Below are positions 22,271-35,451 of a stretch of 64,000 bases of DNA, one piece after another. The notes under the pieces were generated by a model. That model saw nothing but the letters and a program-made list of their open reading frames with translations. It did no database searches and had not been told where the DNA came from. Made by a program: the position numbers and the translations under genes. Source of the stretch: Calliopum simillimum (Eukaryota; Arthropoda; Insecta; Diptera; Lauxaniidae); assembly GCA_951812925.1 (NCBI GenBank), contig OX638368.1, forward strand, positions 9,441,994 to 9,505,993. The letters run 5' to 3'. Every line of letters begins with the position of its first letter. The stretch's first letter is position 1.

Positions 22271-22342
22271 GTGAGTTGCTGCTAATGTTTAAAATACAAA
22301 ACAAAAATCTAATCATTCATCTCTTTTTTTGCATTATCGCAG
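22271..22342 (+). other. 72-nt Ald intron, a multiple of three and free of stops
   Basis: It has a GTGAGT donor and a TTTTTTTGCATTATCGCAG acceptor. Read through, it adds 24 codons ([13 protein letters not shown]... ending IIA) with no stop. The inserted peptide is hydrophobic and absent from aldolases, so it is an intron. Removing it restores [12 protein letters not shown]. Confidence 0.95.
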
Positions 22343-22962
22343 GTTTGGATGACTTGGCTGCTCGTTGTGCACAATACAAGAAGGACGGTTGCGATTTCGC
22401 CAAGTGGCGTAGCGTTTTGAAGATTGGCAAGAACACACCATCATACCAAGCTATTTTGGAGAACGCAAACGTTTTAGCACGTTATGCTTCCATCTGCCAG
22501 TCCCAAGGTATTGTACCAATCGTTGAACCAGAAGTTTTACCCGATGGTGAACACGATTTGGAGCGCGCACAAAAGGTTACCGAAACCGTCTTGGCTGCCT
22601 GTTATAAGGCATTGAACGATCATCATGTCTACTTGGAGGGTACACTATTGAAGCCAAACATGGTAACTGCTGGTCAGTCATGCTCTAAGAAATACACCCC
22701 CGATCAAGTTGCTTTGGCAACAGTTGAAGCTTTGCGCAGAACAGTACCAGCTGCTGTTCCCGGCATTACTTTCCTGTCTGGTGGTCAATCTGAGGAAGAA
22801 GCTTCCGTGCATTTGAACGCCATTAACAATGTACCATTGGTGAAACCATGGGCATTGACCTTCTCATATGGTCGTGCTTTGCAAGCCTCCGTACTCCGCG
22901 CATGGGCTGGCAAGAAGGAAAATATTGGCGCCGGCCAAACTGAATTGCTTAAGCGTGCTAAG
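22343..22962 (+). CDS. Ald: Fructose-bisphosphate aldolase, second coding exon (catalytic core)
   Basis: The exon begins after ATTATCGCAG (22342), completes Gly127 and runs to Lys333 at an AAG|GTAAGT donor in phase 0. It carries KWR (Lys147), IVEPE (Glu188, Glu190), the Schiff-base lysine in TLLKPNMV (Lys230 counting Met, Lys229 in rabbit numbering) and the phosphate-binding LSGGQS (271-276). All catalytic residues expected of a class I enzyme are present. Codon use is that of a highly expressed gene (many GCC, AAG, GGC), unlike the AT-rich surroundings. If the donor is not used, translation stops after nine more codons at 22990-22992. That would lack the C-terminal Tyr tail, so it is probably not productive. 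Confidence 0.97.
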
Positions 22963-23438
22963 GTAAGTGACAAGAATTTTATCATTTTGTAGATATAAAA
23001 CTATGAAATTATTTTAATGGGGCATCATTGGTGAAGGTTTCATTCAAAAAAGCAATTCTAAATACACATTGCACTCATTTGATATTAACATTATACATAG
23101 TATTAAATTACTTAAAAGTTGTAAGTCATATTATTTACTGAATTCTTTGACACGAATGTTTCCGAATTTTGCGGTTTAGTCAAGGCTCTTGCAATTTTTT
23201 TTTTTTAAATTAATCTTTAGTTAAAAATTTACCCTCAAACAGGCCATTTTTAAGTATTTTTGGATTTACCAATCAATTCATTGGCCCATTTAATCTAAAA
23301 CCTTAAAACGGTTTGCGTATACACTATTGTAAAATAGTTATAATCAAGAGAATGGTTTGTGCATAGAATACACGTACAATAAAATAGGTCGATGAAAAAA
23401 AAAAAATGATCTAGGACACAAACTGTCAATTAAAAATT

Positions 23439-23728
23439 ATATATCGTTGTAAAGGACTTAATTAGGTCTACATTTTAAGAAATCTTTTTATGTGGGCATT
23501 GCAATAAAACTTTGAACTGCTCTAAATTCTTTCTTTGTAAGCTTTATAGAGCTTTTTGTGGACAAATTGTAAATATATTTTCAAAAACTTTAATTTCATA
23601 GGGAAAAAATTGCATTTAGGGGGATATGAACCAAAAAAATTAGGTCTTACTAAGCGAATATGATCTTGGACGTCCAAAAAAATTAAAGAAAAAATGTAGA
23701 CCTATTTAAGCCCTTTACAACGATATTT
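23439..23728. mobile_element. Palindromic MITE of ~290 bp in the Ald intron
   Basis: Left end ATATCGTTGTAAAGGACTTA and TAGGTCTACATTTT. Right end is the inverse, AAAATGTAGACCTA ending TTTACAACGATAT. No ORF. Confidence 0.8.
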
Positions 23729-24513
23729 ACATTACCAGCCGAAGCTATGCAGAAAATACCATGTTGGCTGTTTTTAGAGTTGTTCCCTAGATTTTCTGAA
23801 GTTAAAATTTCAATCGAAAGCGGTTTTTCAAAACTTTTTCTTTTGTTTGGAGACTAACTTAGCCTAGTACACAACATACGGATATTTTTGTCCTACAAAT
23901 TTAATTTCAGAAGGCTGAGTCTGTCATAGAGTGCAGTTTTTAAATTTTAATACACTTGGTAAATATAGCAGCAATTGCTTTTTCATTTACACTTTTTTTC
24001 AATATGCATTTTACCACGTTCCATTCAATTGTCTACTGACAGTGTCAATTTCAATTTCAAATTAATAAATATTTAAAAACTTTAGGTACATAGAGCATTG
24101 AATTTAAAAATTGCTGACGCCATGAAATTGTATTTGTGTCCAATCGAGTAAAGTCTATTTTTAACTGAACATACCACATTGTATGACAAGCGGACGTTTT
24201 CATCCAGTGACTTTACTGTGACATAAAGCTTAAAATAAAAAAAATCTTGCATACTTTTGTACATATTGTTAAACATGGTAGTTGATTTGATTGAGTAAGA
24301 TCGAAAATTTTCAATGTAACATTGTTGGAATATTAAATTATTTTATATTTAATTTGAGAAATAAATTTGATAATATTCAATTCAATGTTGAATAAGAATC
24401 CTTCGATTGCCTTTTGAATTGCACATTAAATTTATTTTGGTGCCTAAAAATATGCAACGAAAATTTAAACATGTTATGAAAACATTTCTTATTTTAAAAG
24501 CCTAAATTGTCAG

Positions 24514-24864
24514 AATGCCTGTCTAGCCGGCAGCCTAAATCCAGATTAAAGACGCAATAATGCGAATATTTTTATTGCATGATTTTAGGCATTTTTTAAA
24601 TAGATATTTCATAGACGTTGACTAAAAGAAAGTTTTTCAATTCAGGGGCCAAAAAATTCTAAAACATCAAAGACAAGATTAATAGTGAGATAGATAAGCA
24701 TCAGAAAAGCTAATTAGAATTGTTTGGACTCCGAATTGGGAAATTTTCTTTTAGTCAATGTCTATGAAATATGTACTTAAAAAAATGCCTAAAATCATGC
24801 AATAAAATGTTTCACATCATTGTGTCTGTAATGTGCATTAGAGCTGCCGTCTGTCTGGGGCATT
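24514..24864. mobile_element. Palindromic MITE family M1, copy 2
   Basis: Ends AATGCCTGTCTAGCCGGCAG and AGCTGCCGTCTGTCTGGGGC with the family's mirrored core (ACATATTTCATAGAC, GGGAAATTTTCTTTTAG). It abuts copy 3. Confidence 0.85.
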
Positions 24865-24866
24865 AT

Positions 24867-25185
24867 AGGCTAGACAGATGACAGCTTTAATCCGGATTAT
24901 AGACGTAATAATGCGAATCTTCTTATTGCATGACTTTAGGCACTTTTTAAATACATATTTCATAGACATTGACTGAAAGCAAATTTCCCAATTCAGAGGC
25001 TAAAAAATTCTAATTAGCTTTTCAGATGCTTATCTCACTATTAATTTTGTTTTTGATGTTTTAAGATTTTTTGGCCCCTAAATTGGGAAATTTTCTTTCA
25101 GTCAATGCCTAAAATCATGCAATAGAAAGATTTTCAATATTACGTCTATAATCTAGATTTAAGCTGTCGTCTTTCAGGGGCATTA
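24867..25185. mobile_element. Palindromic MITE family M1, copy 3
   Basis: Begins two or three bases after copy 2 with AGGCTAGACAGATGACAGCT and ends AAGCTGTCGTCTTTCAGGGG. One half lacks a block (the ATATGTATTTAAAAA part), so it is shorter. Confidence 0.85.
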
Positions 25186-25789
25186 AATAGTTTTATTTGC
25201 AGCATAATTACAAAACTAAAATATTCATTTTTTTGAAGAGCCAAATTATTTTTAAACTTTTGCGGTAAACTTTGTAAATTTGTTTTGTTATAAATAATAA
25301 AACGCAAAATTTTGCAGAATTTGTTCTTACTTTCACAGCTTTGTAAAGGTGCAAGATAAACTGGATTAAAGAAAACTTATTAAAGCTAAGGCTTATGTAC
25401 GCTTAAAAATATGCAACGCATTCTTTTGTATGCAATGTTCTTTCAGGAAACTTTGAAAGTTTCACTTAAAAGTTTGATGATGGCATTCTTCTTTTTGTTA
25501 ACTTGGTTTTTAATTGAAAATGTTTAAAAAGTATGCTATATGCAACCTTTTATTATTCCTTTTAATGTAAAAAAACAAATTCAAACTTTGCTTACTAAGA
25601 AAGCTATAAATATAATAATGGAAACTTTATGGCAGTTATCAATCACTTTGTAAAATAATTACACTTAAGCGATGAAGTTTAATTACTTTGCTTGTTAGTA
25701 AAAAGTATAAATATTTTTCGTAATCAATTCAATTTCGTTAAAATGATTTTAAATTTTCACAACGGACTTTTTTTGGCTTTAACAATTAA

Positions 25790-26133
25790 AAGCGACAGCT
25801 TAAATGTAGATTATAGACGTAATAGTGTGAATCTTTTCATTGCATGATTTAGGCAATTTTTAAATACAATACATATTTCATAGACATTGACTAAAAGGAA
25901 ATTTCCCAATTCAAGGTCCAAAAAATTCTAATTAGCTTTTCTGATGCTTAACTCACTATTAATCTTGTACTTGATGTTTTGGCATTTTTTACCCCTGAAT
26001 TGGGAAATTTTCTTTAAGTCAATGTCAATGAAATATGTATTTAAAAAATGCCCAAAATCATGCAATAAAAAAAAAAATATTTACATTATTACATCTATCA
26101 TCTAGATTTAAGCTGTCGTCTGTCTGGGGCATT
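25790..26133. mobile_element. Palindromic MITE family M1, copy 4
   Basis: Left end is worn (AAGCGACAGCTTAAATGTAG); right end is complete (AAGCTGTCGTCTGTCTGGGG). The family core is present. Confidence 0.85.
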
Positions 26134-29100
26134 TGAAAACAATTTTTTTAAACATAAAAAGTGCATAGCTAATATACAAGCAGGTTTTCAGACATACATT
26201 TCATATTCAACATACACTTTTTTGTCTCTCTTTATCTACTTCTCTTTAATTTTTCTAATGTTTTTAAAAGCATTGCGCAATTTAAGTATTTTGAATTTAT
26301 TCAAAGTATGCAAATCTTTTGGTAATTTAATCAAGTTTAAATTCTTCTCTGTTGCATATGCTTGTGTCACAACAATGTTGATTTAAAAGGTCTTTGACAC
26401 TTAAATTTGAATATTTCTTCACAATTCTCCACAGGCATTGAAGGAAAACAATTTATTCAACTTAAGCAAAAATGTTTTATTTAAGTTAAAAATGAAAGCT
26501 TTAAGATTTTTGCATTACTTTTTATATACATTTTAAGGATGTTTGTTGCGAATATGCCTCAAAGTATGCAATAAAAATAATCTATACAAATTATCACGTA
26601 GCTTCCTAATTTTTTTAATTGCATACTCTTAGGGCTGTGTAGTTATATAATGTAAAGCTGCAGTAAAGTTAAAAATAAAATAAAAATATTACATTTTTAC
26701 AGTTTTTACCCATTGTATATATTAAAATTCCAAATGTATATTGTACTTAATTGAATGAAACGAATTTTGATTGCCCTTTAAAAGTATGCAATAGTTTGTA
26801 GTCACACAATTCAATTGCACTATCATGCACTTAAATCGTTTTTTTATTTTGCGCAATTTGTTCAATGCTATTTGTGCGGAAAATTTATTTATTTTTTTAA
26901 GAATTGCTTTGAGTGGTGCATGAAATTTCATTTTTCATTTTTATATTCACATTTTGTCATCGCAATAACATTTAGTTGTTGTCGTTATTGCAGCACCAAC
27001 CAATTCAATATCTAGATCTATTGAAAAAGCTGAGGAGTTATAAGCAAAGCACAAATGTTTCAGAAATTGAATTTGAAATGGTTGCGCACTATGTTATTGC
27101 AATTTGTATTGGAAAAAAGCGCTAAAATTATGAGTTTGTTAGAATACTTTTAAAGGTATACGCTTTTCAGACATTTTTTTTATTTCACAAACTATTGCAT
27201 TTTTTTAAATATTATCCAAAACTATCAATATAAGGTACACTCTTTCGTGCAGCTTTTCTTTTTTATTTGTTATACTTTTTCTACTCGAAATTGTTAGTTT
27301 TCTTTTAATCAACATTTTCTTCCCACGCTGTCATTGCATCTTATGCAATTTGGTAGATTTTTAGTCAAAAATTATTGCGTTATTAAAAGTAGAATTGCTA
27401 AAACGTGCAAAAATAGATGAAAAAGAACCAGAGAAAGCACTAACTGGAGGAAAAGCTTAAAAAGCGGAAATAATAAATATTAATTATTACTATTGCGTCT
27501 TTTATATGCAAAAACTTTTTTAACTGAATGAAGTGTTTCATTATTTTCTTTTTTGGTTAATTTTGTAGAAAAACTTTTTGCATTTTTTTTGTGGTTTTAG
27601 CAAGCGAAAATAATTGAATATGAAAATAACAAGGTCTTAAGTTGAATTTACAAATCCTTTAAAAAACAAAAAAATATAATATATGGCAGAATTGCAAATA
27701 GGTATGTCAGTAGCTATACAGACCTACTATAGGCTCAGTAGCATATTCAAACTCCAGTTAACTAATTAAATTTAACATGTTAAGTTGAGTTAAATGCAGC
27801 ATAGTTTTAGGCATGTATGTACTTCTTAAGAAAAATCTAAACAATAGTATCCCAGTAGCATCGGCAGAGACAATTGTCTCAATAGTCCCAACTCTGGTCT
27901 AGTTGCTTTATAAGTAGTCCAAAATGGACTACACCTAAGGTTAATATTCATTAAAATTATTAATTGTAACAGAAATGGTTCAAATGTAATGCAAATTAGG
28001 TCATATACTTATATCAAAAATGGTCCAAATGTAATGCATAATCCGTCATTAGTACTATTTACTGTTCTTAGTGTTTGAGTAAAAAATTGGTAAGGATATA
28101 TCAAAAAACAATTTCTGTACAACATTTTGAAACTTTTCCTTATATGGGAGGTTACACGCCCTCTTGTCCGAGTTTGCCTAGTTTGTGCTGAGAGATTGTT
28201 CTAACTATTTTTTGTATTAATATGTATTTTTCTTGCGTTAGTGCAAATAATGCTCTTATTATTGTATTTTGAATATATTTGTATTATAGGCGATAGGCGT
28301 GTCCGTTGACCGATTTCACTCATATCCAATTCCTCGAGCTAACTTTTACGGTAAAGCCACTGTACTTAATTTCATCGAACTATTTTGGTTAGTTTTCCAA
28401 TGAAAAATATTTCCATGCCAGCAAAACAGACGGACATGGCTATATCGCATCAAGAGGTGACGCAGATCAAGAATATATATACTTTTCTTTACCTGCCACG
28501 CGTCCTTCTTTGGTTTACAAACGGAAGGAAAAAGTGTATATACCCTGGGTGTAGGCTATAATAAATACAATTATAAGCAAATGTTCACCCGCACTGGGAT
28601 TCAAACCAGAAACACAATGCTCAGAAATACATAACAAACTCTCTAGTACATCGGTTGTAGAACCTTCTGACGTTTTTGTGTCAAAATTCTATTAGAATCA
28701 AGTTTTTTGAAATTGAATTTGGATTGATCGTAGTGCAGTCTATTTATAATGCGAACGCAGACAATTGTTTTTTTTCTGGTCTCAATGTAATGTACAAGGT
28801 GACAATTGGTCTTTTTCTGGTTTCAATATAACGCATAAGAAGAAAATTGGTTACGCCAGATGATAAAAAAATGCAAAACGTAAATATAACATTATAAGAG
28901 TACATACTACGTGATGGGACTAGAATTTGGACTAGTCGGTCGAAACCATGCTGTAGTTTAGAAACTAGTTTTTGGAATAATAATCCATGGTCATACAAGG
29001 ATTTACATATCACACTAAAGCCTTAAAAAATATGTGCCTAAAAATATGCTACATACATACATATTTTAAATGAATTTTACTTGCTAAATTTAAATATTTA

Positions 29101-29509
29101 AATCTCTTTTCGATTGCACTAAAGAATTAAATATTCATTATAAGTTGGAGACTTAAAAAAGAAAGATTATAAAGTAAAATAAGTTAGACCATAAACGGTT
29201 TTTTTAACATGAGATTTTTCTTAAAATACATTATTTAAATAGTTCGATAAGCTATCAAATACAAACTAAAGTAGTGCATTTAAACATTTCTGATCATTAC
29301 ATCATTAGTAATACTTCTTTTTACTACTAACATATTAAAATACCAACATATCTAAAATATTCTTTTTACTAAAAAAATTTACTTACATTTTAATAAAGAA
29401 CCATTACAGTTTCTTTATATTGCATGTTAAAAAATCTGTAGACTCGTCGTTTAGAAAGCAAAATTTATTTGCTTTTGCTTTCTTAATGAAGAGAGACTTA
29501 TACCCTAGA

Positions 29510-29827
29510 GTGACGAGAGCTTAAATCTAGATTATAGACGTAATTTTTCTATTGGATGATTTTAGGCATTTTTTAAATACATATTTCATAGACATTAACA
29601 AAAAGAAAATTTCTCAATTCAGGGTCCAAAAAACTCTAGTTAGCTATTCTGATGCTTAACTCACTATAAATCTTGTTTTTAATGTTTTTGAATTTTTTGG
29701 CCCCTGAATTGGGAAATTTTCTTTGAGTCAATGTCTATGAAATATGTATTTAAAAAATGCCTAAAATCATGCAATAAAAAGATTACGTCTATAATCTAGA
29801 TTTAAGTTGTCGTCTGTCTGGGCCATT
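29510..29827. mobile_element. Palindromic MITE family M1, copy 5
   Basis: Left end GTGACGAGAGCTTAAATCTA; right end TAAGTTGTCGTCTGTCTGGG. Core as in the other copies. It lies 1.2 kb 5' of aldolase exon A. Confidence 0.85.
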
Positions 29828-30536
29828 AGATTATTTCGTCAAACGACGATGTTATGTATAAGTGTATATTGTAGTAGGTAATCTGTTAAAAACTTTTCAT
29901 TCCACTTATGTCCTATAAAATTTTTAATAAACTTAACTAGCACGCTTCGTATACTGCTCTAACACTTTTAAAATTTAAACTGCTTGACTTTAATAAATTG
30001 TAGATTTTGCTCGCCTAATTTTCTTTTTTTAATTTCTTGTTAAGATATCGTGTGACAATGATTTTATTATAATGGCTACTTTCTTTAAATATGTAAGATT
30101 TACTACATCAATGACTCCCCAACATTAATGGTAAACCAGTAAAGATGTGTGTTTAATTGTTTTAGTCATATAAAATATTTTATAAGCCATTTTTCGCAAT
30201 ATGTACTCCAACTAGTTGTCGGCCATATTTCAAGTTAATAAATAACCAACAATGAAAAATAGAAATGAAACGGGCACAAATATCTATCAAAGATTTACAG
30301 TGAAGTTTGGCATTTTCCTGCAGAAAAACTAAAGCGCCTCAAAAATACCGAAGATTACACAAATCCAAATTTTTTGTTGAATAACTCGTTTTCTTAAAAG
30401 AACTACATTTCTGCGAAATGTCGATATATGATGAATTTTTGCATTTTCTGAGAAAATAATTGATTTGAAAGAATGCTTTTGACATAAATTAAGAATCCTA
30501 ATACTTTCGTAGCCAAACAAAAATATATACAATATA

Positions 30537-30800
30537 ATATCGATACCTTAGAGCGCTATAGTCCTATCTCCACTTGCTTCTAGTTGTGAGATATTTTTAG
30601 TTATGTGCTCGTGGTGGGCTTCTTAAGCGAGTACAATACCAAAACTGCCCATCAATTTTTAAAAAATTAATAGGGGACTGTAGAAATTAACTTTAGATGT
30701 AAAAAAAGCTGTCAGTTTCAAAATAATCACCGTTTGAAAATTTCTGTTTGCGTTTAAAAAAAAATGGAGATATGACTATAGCGCTCTAAGGTATCGATAT
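30537..30800. mobile_element. Palindromic MITE of 264 bp, 240 bp before aldolase exon A
   Basis: Ends ATATCGATACCTTAGAGCGC and GCGCTCTAAGGTATCGATAT are exact inverses; the next bases (TATAGTC-TATCTCCA) also mirror with one change. No ORF. Confidence 0.85.
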
Positions 30801-31041
30801 GTCCCTCAAAATTTCAGAAATATTTATATTGCATACTTTCAGGCCCTATGCTCCTCCTAGGAGTTAAAGGAGAAACATACATACTTTCAGGCGGCCGTTA
30901 AATTTTATTTTATAACCATTGTCACACGTTATTTTAGTAAGAAGGCATGCATGAGTTTGAAAATTTCATTTACAAATATTTAAAATTTTAAATTGTTACT
31001 AAAAATTTATCTTAAAAAACAAAATCACTTCCAAAATTTAG

Positions 31042-31137
31042 GCTAATGCGCTGGCTTGCCAAGGCAAATACGAAGCAGGTTCAATTCCATCATTTGCGGC
31101 CAATGCAAGTTTATTTGTTGCTTCGCACAAATATTAA
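31042..31137 (+). CDS. Ald: Aldolase alternative last coding exon A (tail ...SHKY)
   Basis: After the acceptor CCAAAATTTAG (31041), the frame set by the phase-0 donor at 22962 reads ANALACQGKYEAGSIPSFAA then NASLFVASHKY and TAA. It is 31 codons plus stop, the same size as the exon at 41154. GKY, AGS and SLFVA-H-Y are the conserved features of aldolase tails, whose final Tyr is needed for full activity on fructose 1,6-bisphosphate. The acceptor has a weak pyrimidine tract, which fits regulated use. It is the more Ser/Cys-containing tail; fly aldolase genes are known to use alternative last exons. It was found by motif, and is too short for ORF detection. Confidence 0.9.
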   Translation, partial: ANALACQGKYEAGSIPSFAANASLFVASHKY

Positions 31138-34096
31138 ATTAAAGAAAAACAAAATTATAAACATACACACACACACAAATTACGCATACAGGATAATTTT
31201 ACACAACATCAACAACAATTGTAAAATTTAAAAGGAAACACTGATACGACAACATGAAAAATACCACAAAAAAAAAAAAAAAAACTGAGAAATTGAAAAA
31301 ACAAAAAATTTGCGCGCGCTATTTACGGCTTTAAAGAACATCGATGACACAAAAAGGCTTTCAAGGACGCTATAATTGGCTTTCGACAATTTTATACGCA
31401 ATATGATTTTAATGAAACAGAAAATGGGCGCTTTCATTGCAAACAACAGTAGCAAACATACATACACTCAATTTGCATCAACCTTTTTTGATTTTTTTAA
31501 TAATTTTTTATATAGATTTTTTTTTCTGTTTTTAATTTATTTAAAATTTTATTTTATTATTTATACATGCACATGTATCACAATGCATCGTGTGTTGCTT
31601 GTTTTTATTTTGCCATAATTGCATTTATACTACTATATATAGATTAAGTTGAAAAGAAATTTTTTAATCCACTTACAAGCAAAAATTAAATTGGCTGAAA
31701 AAATTAAAAAATAAAAAAATTTGTTACATCTCATAGTTTTTATACTTTTCTTGTGTTTTATTTTTATTTTATTTTATTTTATTCATTTACCTTTTATGTT
31801 GTTTTTGTTATTTTATCACAGTTAGAACTTTTGCCTCACTTTGTTATTTTTTATTGCATAGCTCTAGGCACCTTTTTCAATTTCGTATTTCAACTTGACT
31901 CTATTCTATGTTTATAAAAACTAGAATCGCTCAATGGTCAAAATAATTTTGGTACTTTTTGGACAGTCTAAGTACTTTTTTTTCTATATGGTACAAAAAA
32001 GAAAAACCCCTTTATCATACCTGGTACCATGACAAATATGAAACGAAAAGAGAACAAAAACCTGAAGTCAGTGTTAGTTAGCTTTTTGTCTTTCTCTTTG
32101 TGCTGTATCTTATTTTTAGCTCTGAGTCATATCGTATTTTGACGTTAATATTGAAAAATTTTGCATTTAATTTTACCTGGCTCGATGACAAAATATTAAA
32201 ATAATTTTAACTTTGTGCACATTTACACACAAATACCTTTCTAATGGTGTATAATTCAAAGTCGTGCTTCATTTATAACATAGTAAAAAAGGTAGGACAA
32301 ATTTTTGCCTTGCGTATTAATATATAGATAAAGCAGAAGGTTAAGTCTGTAATTATAAGTAGTAGTACTTGACACTTCAATCAATAAGTTTGTAGGATAA
32401 ATATGTGACATTCACTGTAAAAGTACCTTTAGTCATTTCTAATTAATATGAATTGTGTGCAAACAAAAATTCTACTCAGTTTTCATGGAAAGCTTAAAAT
32501 TTATGAAACTAAGTTAAAAAAAGGTAATCGGTCAAATTACTACCTCTTACGTTGATAAACTTTTGTTGTTTGCAAACATCTAGCCTCGAGTTAGTCGGTT
32601 TCTTGTGAACTAATTATCAATCTGTCTAAAACATAATATTCAAAAGATTATGGTACATTGAAATTATGACATTAGTTTTGCCTACCTCATAAGTTCATCT
32701 GCATAAGCGCTCGCTTTCTGGTGATTTGAATGCTAGCTCGGAAAAAAATCTGGCTCCAATTTTTTGTCTTATAATTCTCTATCTGTCCATAACAACAATG
32801 TCAAACAACGATGACATTTGACGTCATTTGCAAAAATTATGGGACATTTGCATTATGACATAACTTAGAAGTGACTAATGCGAGTGAACGAGATATGTTT
32901 AACACATCGACTGAGGAATTTCAAGTCTAAAGAAGAAAAAAACAAAATTTTTTGTCAAAACTGATTTTGTTCAAAAACCCAGGCTCATTTAGGGGCGATA
33001 CAACCATTCCAGAGCTTCTCTAACAATTCAATACCTTTCTTGCGACTTCTCTAACTTGAGACCAAATCAAAAAAGGCATTTGTTTCGGTGTTTACCCGCC
33101 CTGTTCCCAATTCCACTTTCACGTGAAAGTGGGTATAAAGTGGAATGCGAAACTTTTTGAAAAGTCGGCATTATGCTACGACTTTTCAGTTAATTTTGCT
33201 TTTTTAAAGCTGTTTTATCGATCAAATTGAAAAAAAAAAAAAAATACACACGCATAAGCTCCAGAGTTTTTCCCTTTTTAATGAGTAGTTCTTATTTTTA
33301 TTGTAAATGTAACATTGTAAATATTGCTGAAATAAAAACCTCTAACTAAAAAAATATTTTTTCCGATGACAAGTAAAAAGTCGGCAAATTGGCATTTTCG
33401 AAGTCAGTGTTTGTGTGAATTATTTGACATTTCATTATATTATGGTGTTAGTAAGAATAGTTCGAAAACAGGATGCCACCTGATTTTATTTCTTAAATTG
33501 CAATAGAACATCTAATTAACCCAATAAAATGCACTGAGCATGAAAAAAAACTTTCTGAAATTCCCTCAAATCAGAGGAAACCCCATAATTGGGCATCTCG
33601 CCTAATACACTATTTTGACAGACAAAATTGCGAGCATTTATAAATTCAAGTGCATTGCAGCAGCCGTTAAAGTGAAACTCAATTAAAGTTAATAAATTTA
33701 ATAAAAAGCATTTTGATTAATAAATCTTGTTTACTTGTGTGTATTTTTTAACTGACAGCTAAAAAGTTTGCGTTTCTACTGAGAAAAATTAAACGTCTTG
33801 AATAGTCGTTGAATAGGCTTCACATCCACATCGAAAATAAAAAGTAATCAACAAGTCTTCGAAATTAAAAGTAATTGAAATTACACGGATTACGGAACAG
33901 GCCGGTACATCTTCATTTAAGCCTCATTTTTTTAAGTCTGCTAACAGCTAGAAGTCGCTGGTAGACAAATCTGTAGAAAATGGTAGGTAGGGAAGCTATT
34001 CGGAACCCAATCCATTAATTCACAGTGCATTGTCTTAGAGAAACAGCAAACGTGGCAGACACTTTTCTGAAATCTATGATGTATCAGCTATCTTAT

Positions 34097-34434
34097 AGGC
34101 TTGACAGACGACAGCTTTAATCCATATTATAGACGTAATAATGCGAATCTTTTTATTGCGTGATTTTAGGCATTTTTAAAATACTTATTTCATAGACTTA
34201 ATAAAAATTTTCCAATTCGGCGGCCAAAAAATTGTAAAACATCAAAAACCAGATTAATAGTGAGATAAGCATCAGAAAAACTAATTAGAATTTTTTGGCT
34301 CCTGAATTGGGAAATTTTCTTTTAGTCAATGTCTATTAAATATGTATTTGAAAAATGCCAAAAATCATACAATAAAAAGATTCGCATTATTACGTCTATA
34401 ATCTAGATTTAAGCTGTCGTCTGTCTGGGGCATT
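34097..34434. mobile_element. Palindromic MITE family M1, copy 6
   Basis: Ends AGGCTTGACAGACGACAGCT and AAGCTGTCGTCTGTCTGGGG with core words as in the other copies. Confidence 0.85.
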
Positions 34435-34940
34435 ATACAATTTTACTTTAAGGTCTTCTTTTTTATGTTTTTCGAAATAACTTCCGATATTGGGCGAACA
34501 GAGCGTTTAACATTATTTGTGCTTGTATGACTACATTCCAGTCAATAAAGGTCGATTTCCTAGCCCAGAGTCTGGACCATACTTTTCAAGTCAAACTTTT
34601 GTTTCAACGGTGTTTTTTCCCATCAAAAAGCAAAGTTTTAAAAACAACAAAAGTTGTTTCACTGAAACCACTGTAATTCTCGAAAAAAAAGTCTGGTAAT
34701 CATTAAATTTTTACAGCTACCTTTTGAAAGTTAATAAAGTTACTAAAAAATATTCAAACTTATCATCTTATTCGATTTTTATCGGAACTAAATCGAATCG
34801 AGATTTTCCTATCATAATCAATAATCTCCTAATAGAAGATATATTACTTTTCTCTAAACAATTTTTTTCAAGATTTACGAACAGATTACACAGCACAACA
34901 ATGATTTTGTTGCAGGGCAGCTGAAGGTCATTTCTGTAGG

Positions 34941-35451
34941 AACTTTTTGCGTAGAATCCAAATCCGAGGTCAGACTTGGCTCATCAGCTCTAGATTTTGA
35001 GATATTTGAGGTTGAAACCACGAACACTTTTTAGATTCGAAGTAGATTGCATAAATTGTTTTTAATTTTTTTACTTTATTCATCATGTAGTTCTACTCTT
35101 TACTTTCAAAATGAGTTAAAAAGTGTCGTAAGATGCTTCTTACGAATGTTATGGTCGATTTAAGATAACATTACGAAATCCATAGAATTTTTCGGGTTAG
35201 ACGTTACATAGGATTTCATGATATCATCTTTAATCGGCCATAACTTTTGTAAGAAACATCGTACGACACTTTTGAAGAGCTCATTTTGAAGAAAAAGAGT
35301 AGGGCTACGTTATGAATTATGCAAAAAATAAAAAAAAGATTTGTCCAATCTGCATCGAAGCTAAAAAATTTCAGTTTTCGTGTTTTTAACCTCAAATATC
35401 TCAAAATATAGAGCTGATAGTGGCCTGAGATTCAAATTCTACGCGGAAAGT
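34941..35451. repeat. Large palindromic element of ~510 bp in the Ald intron
   Basis: The left arm includes AACTTTTTGCGTAGAATCC, CAGCTCTAGATTTTGAGATA and AAAAGTGTCGTAAGATGCTT. The right arm mirrors each of these (ending CTACGCGGAAAGTCTC). The arms nearly meet around 35205. ORFs here are shadows of the repeat. Confidence 0.8.

Noticed and set aside
26994..27016. Acceptor-like TTATTGCAG followed by a short open stretch in the Ald intron.
   Set aside because: The phase-0 reading HQPIQYL then TAG has no aldolase tail features.
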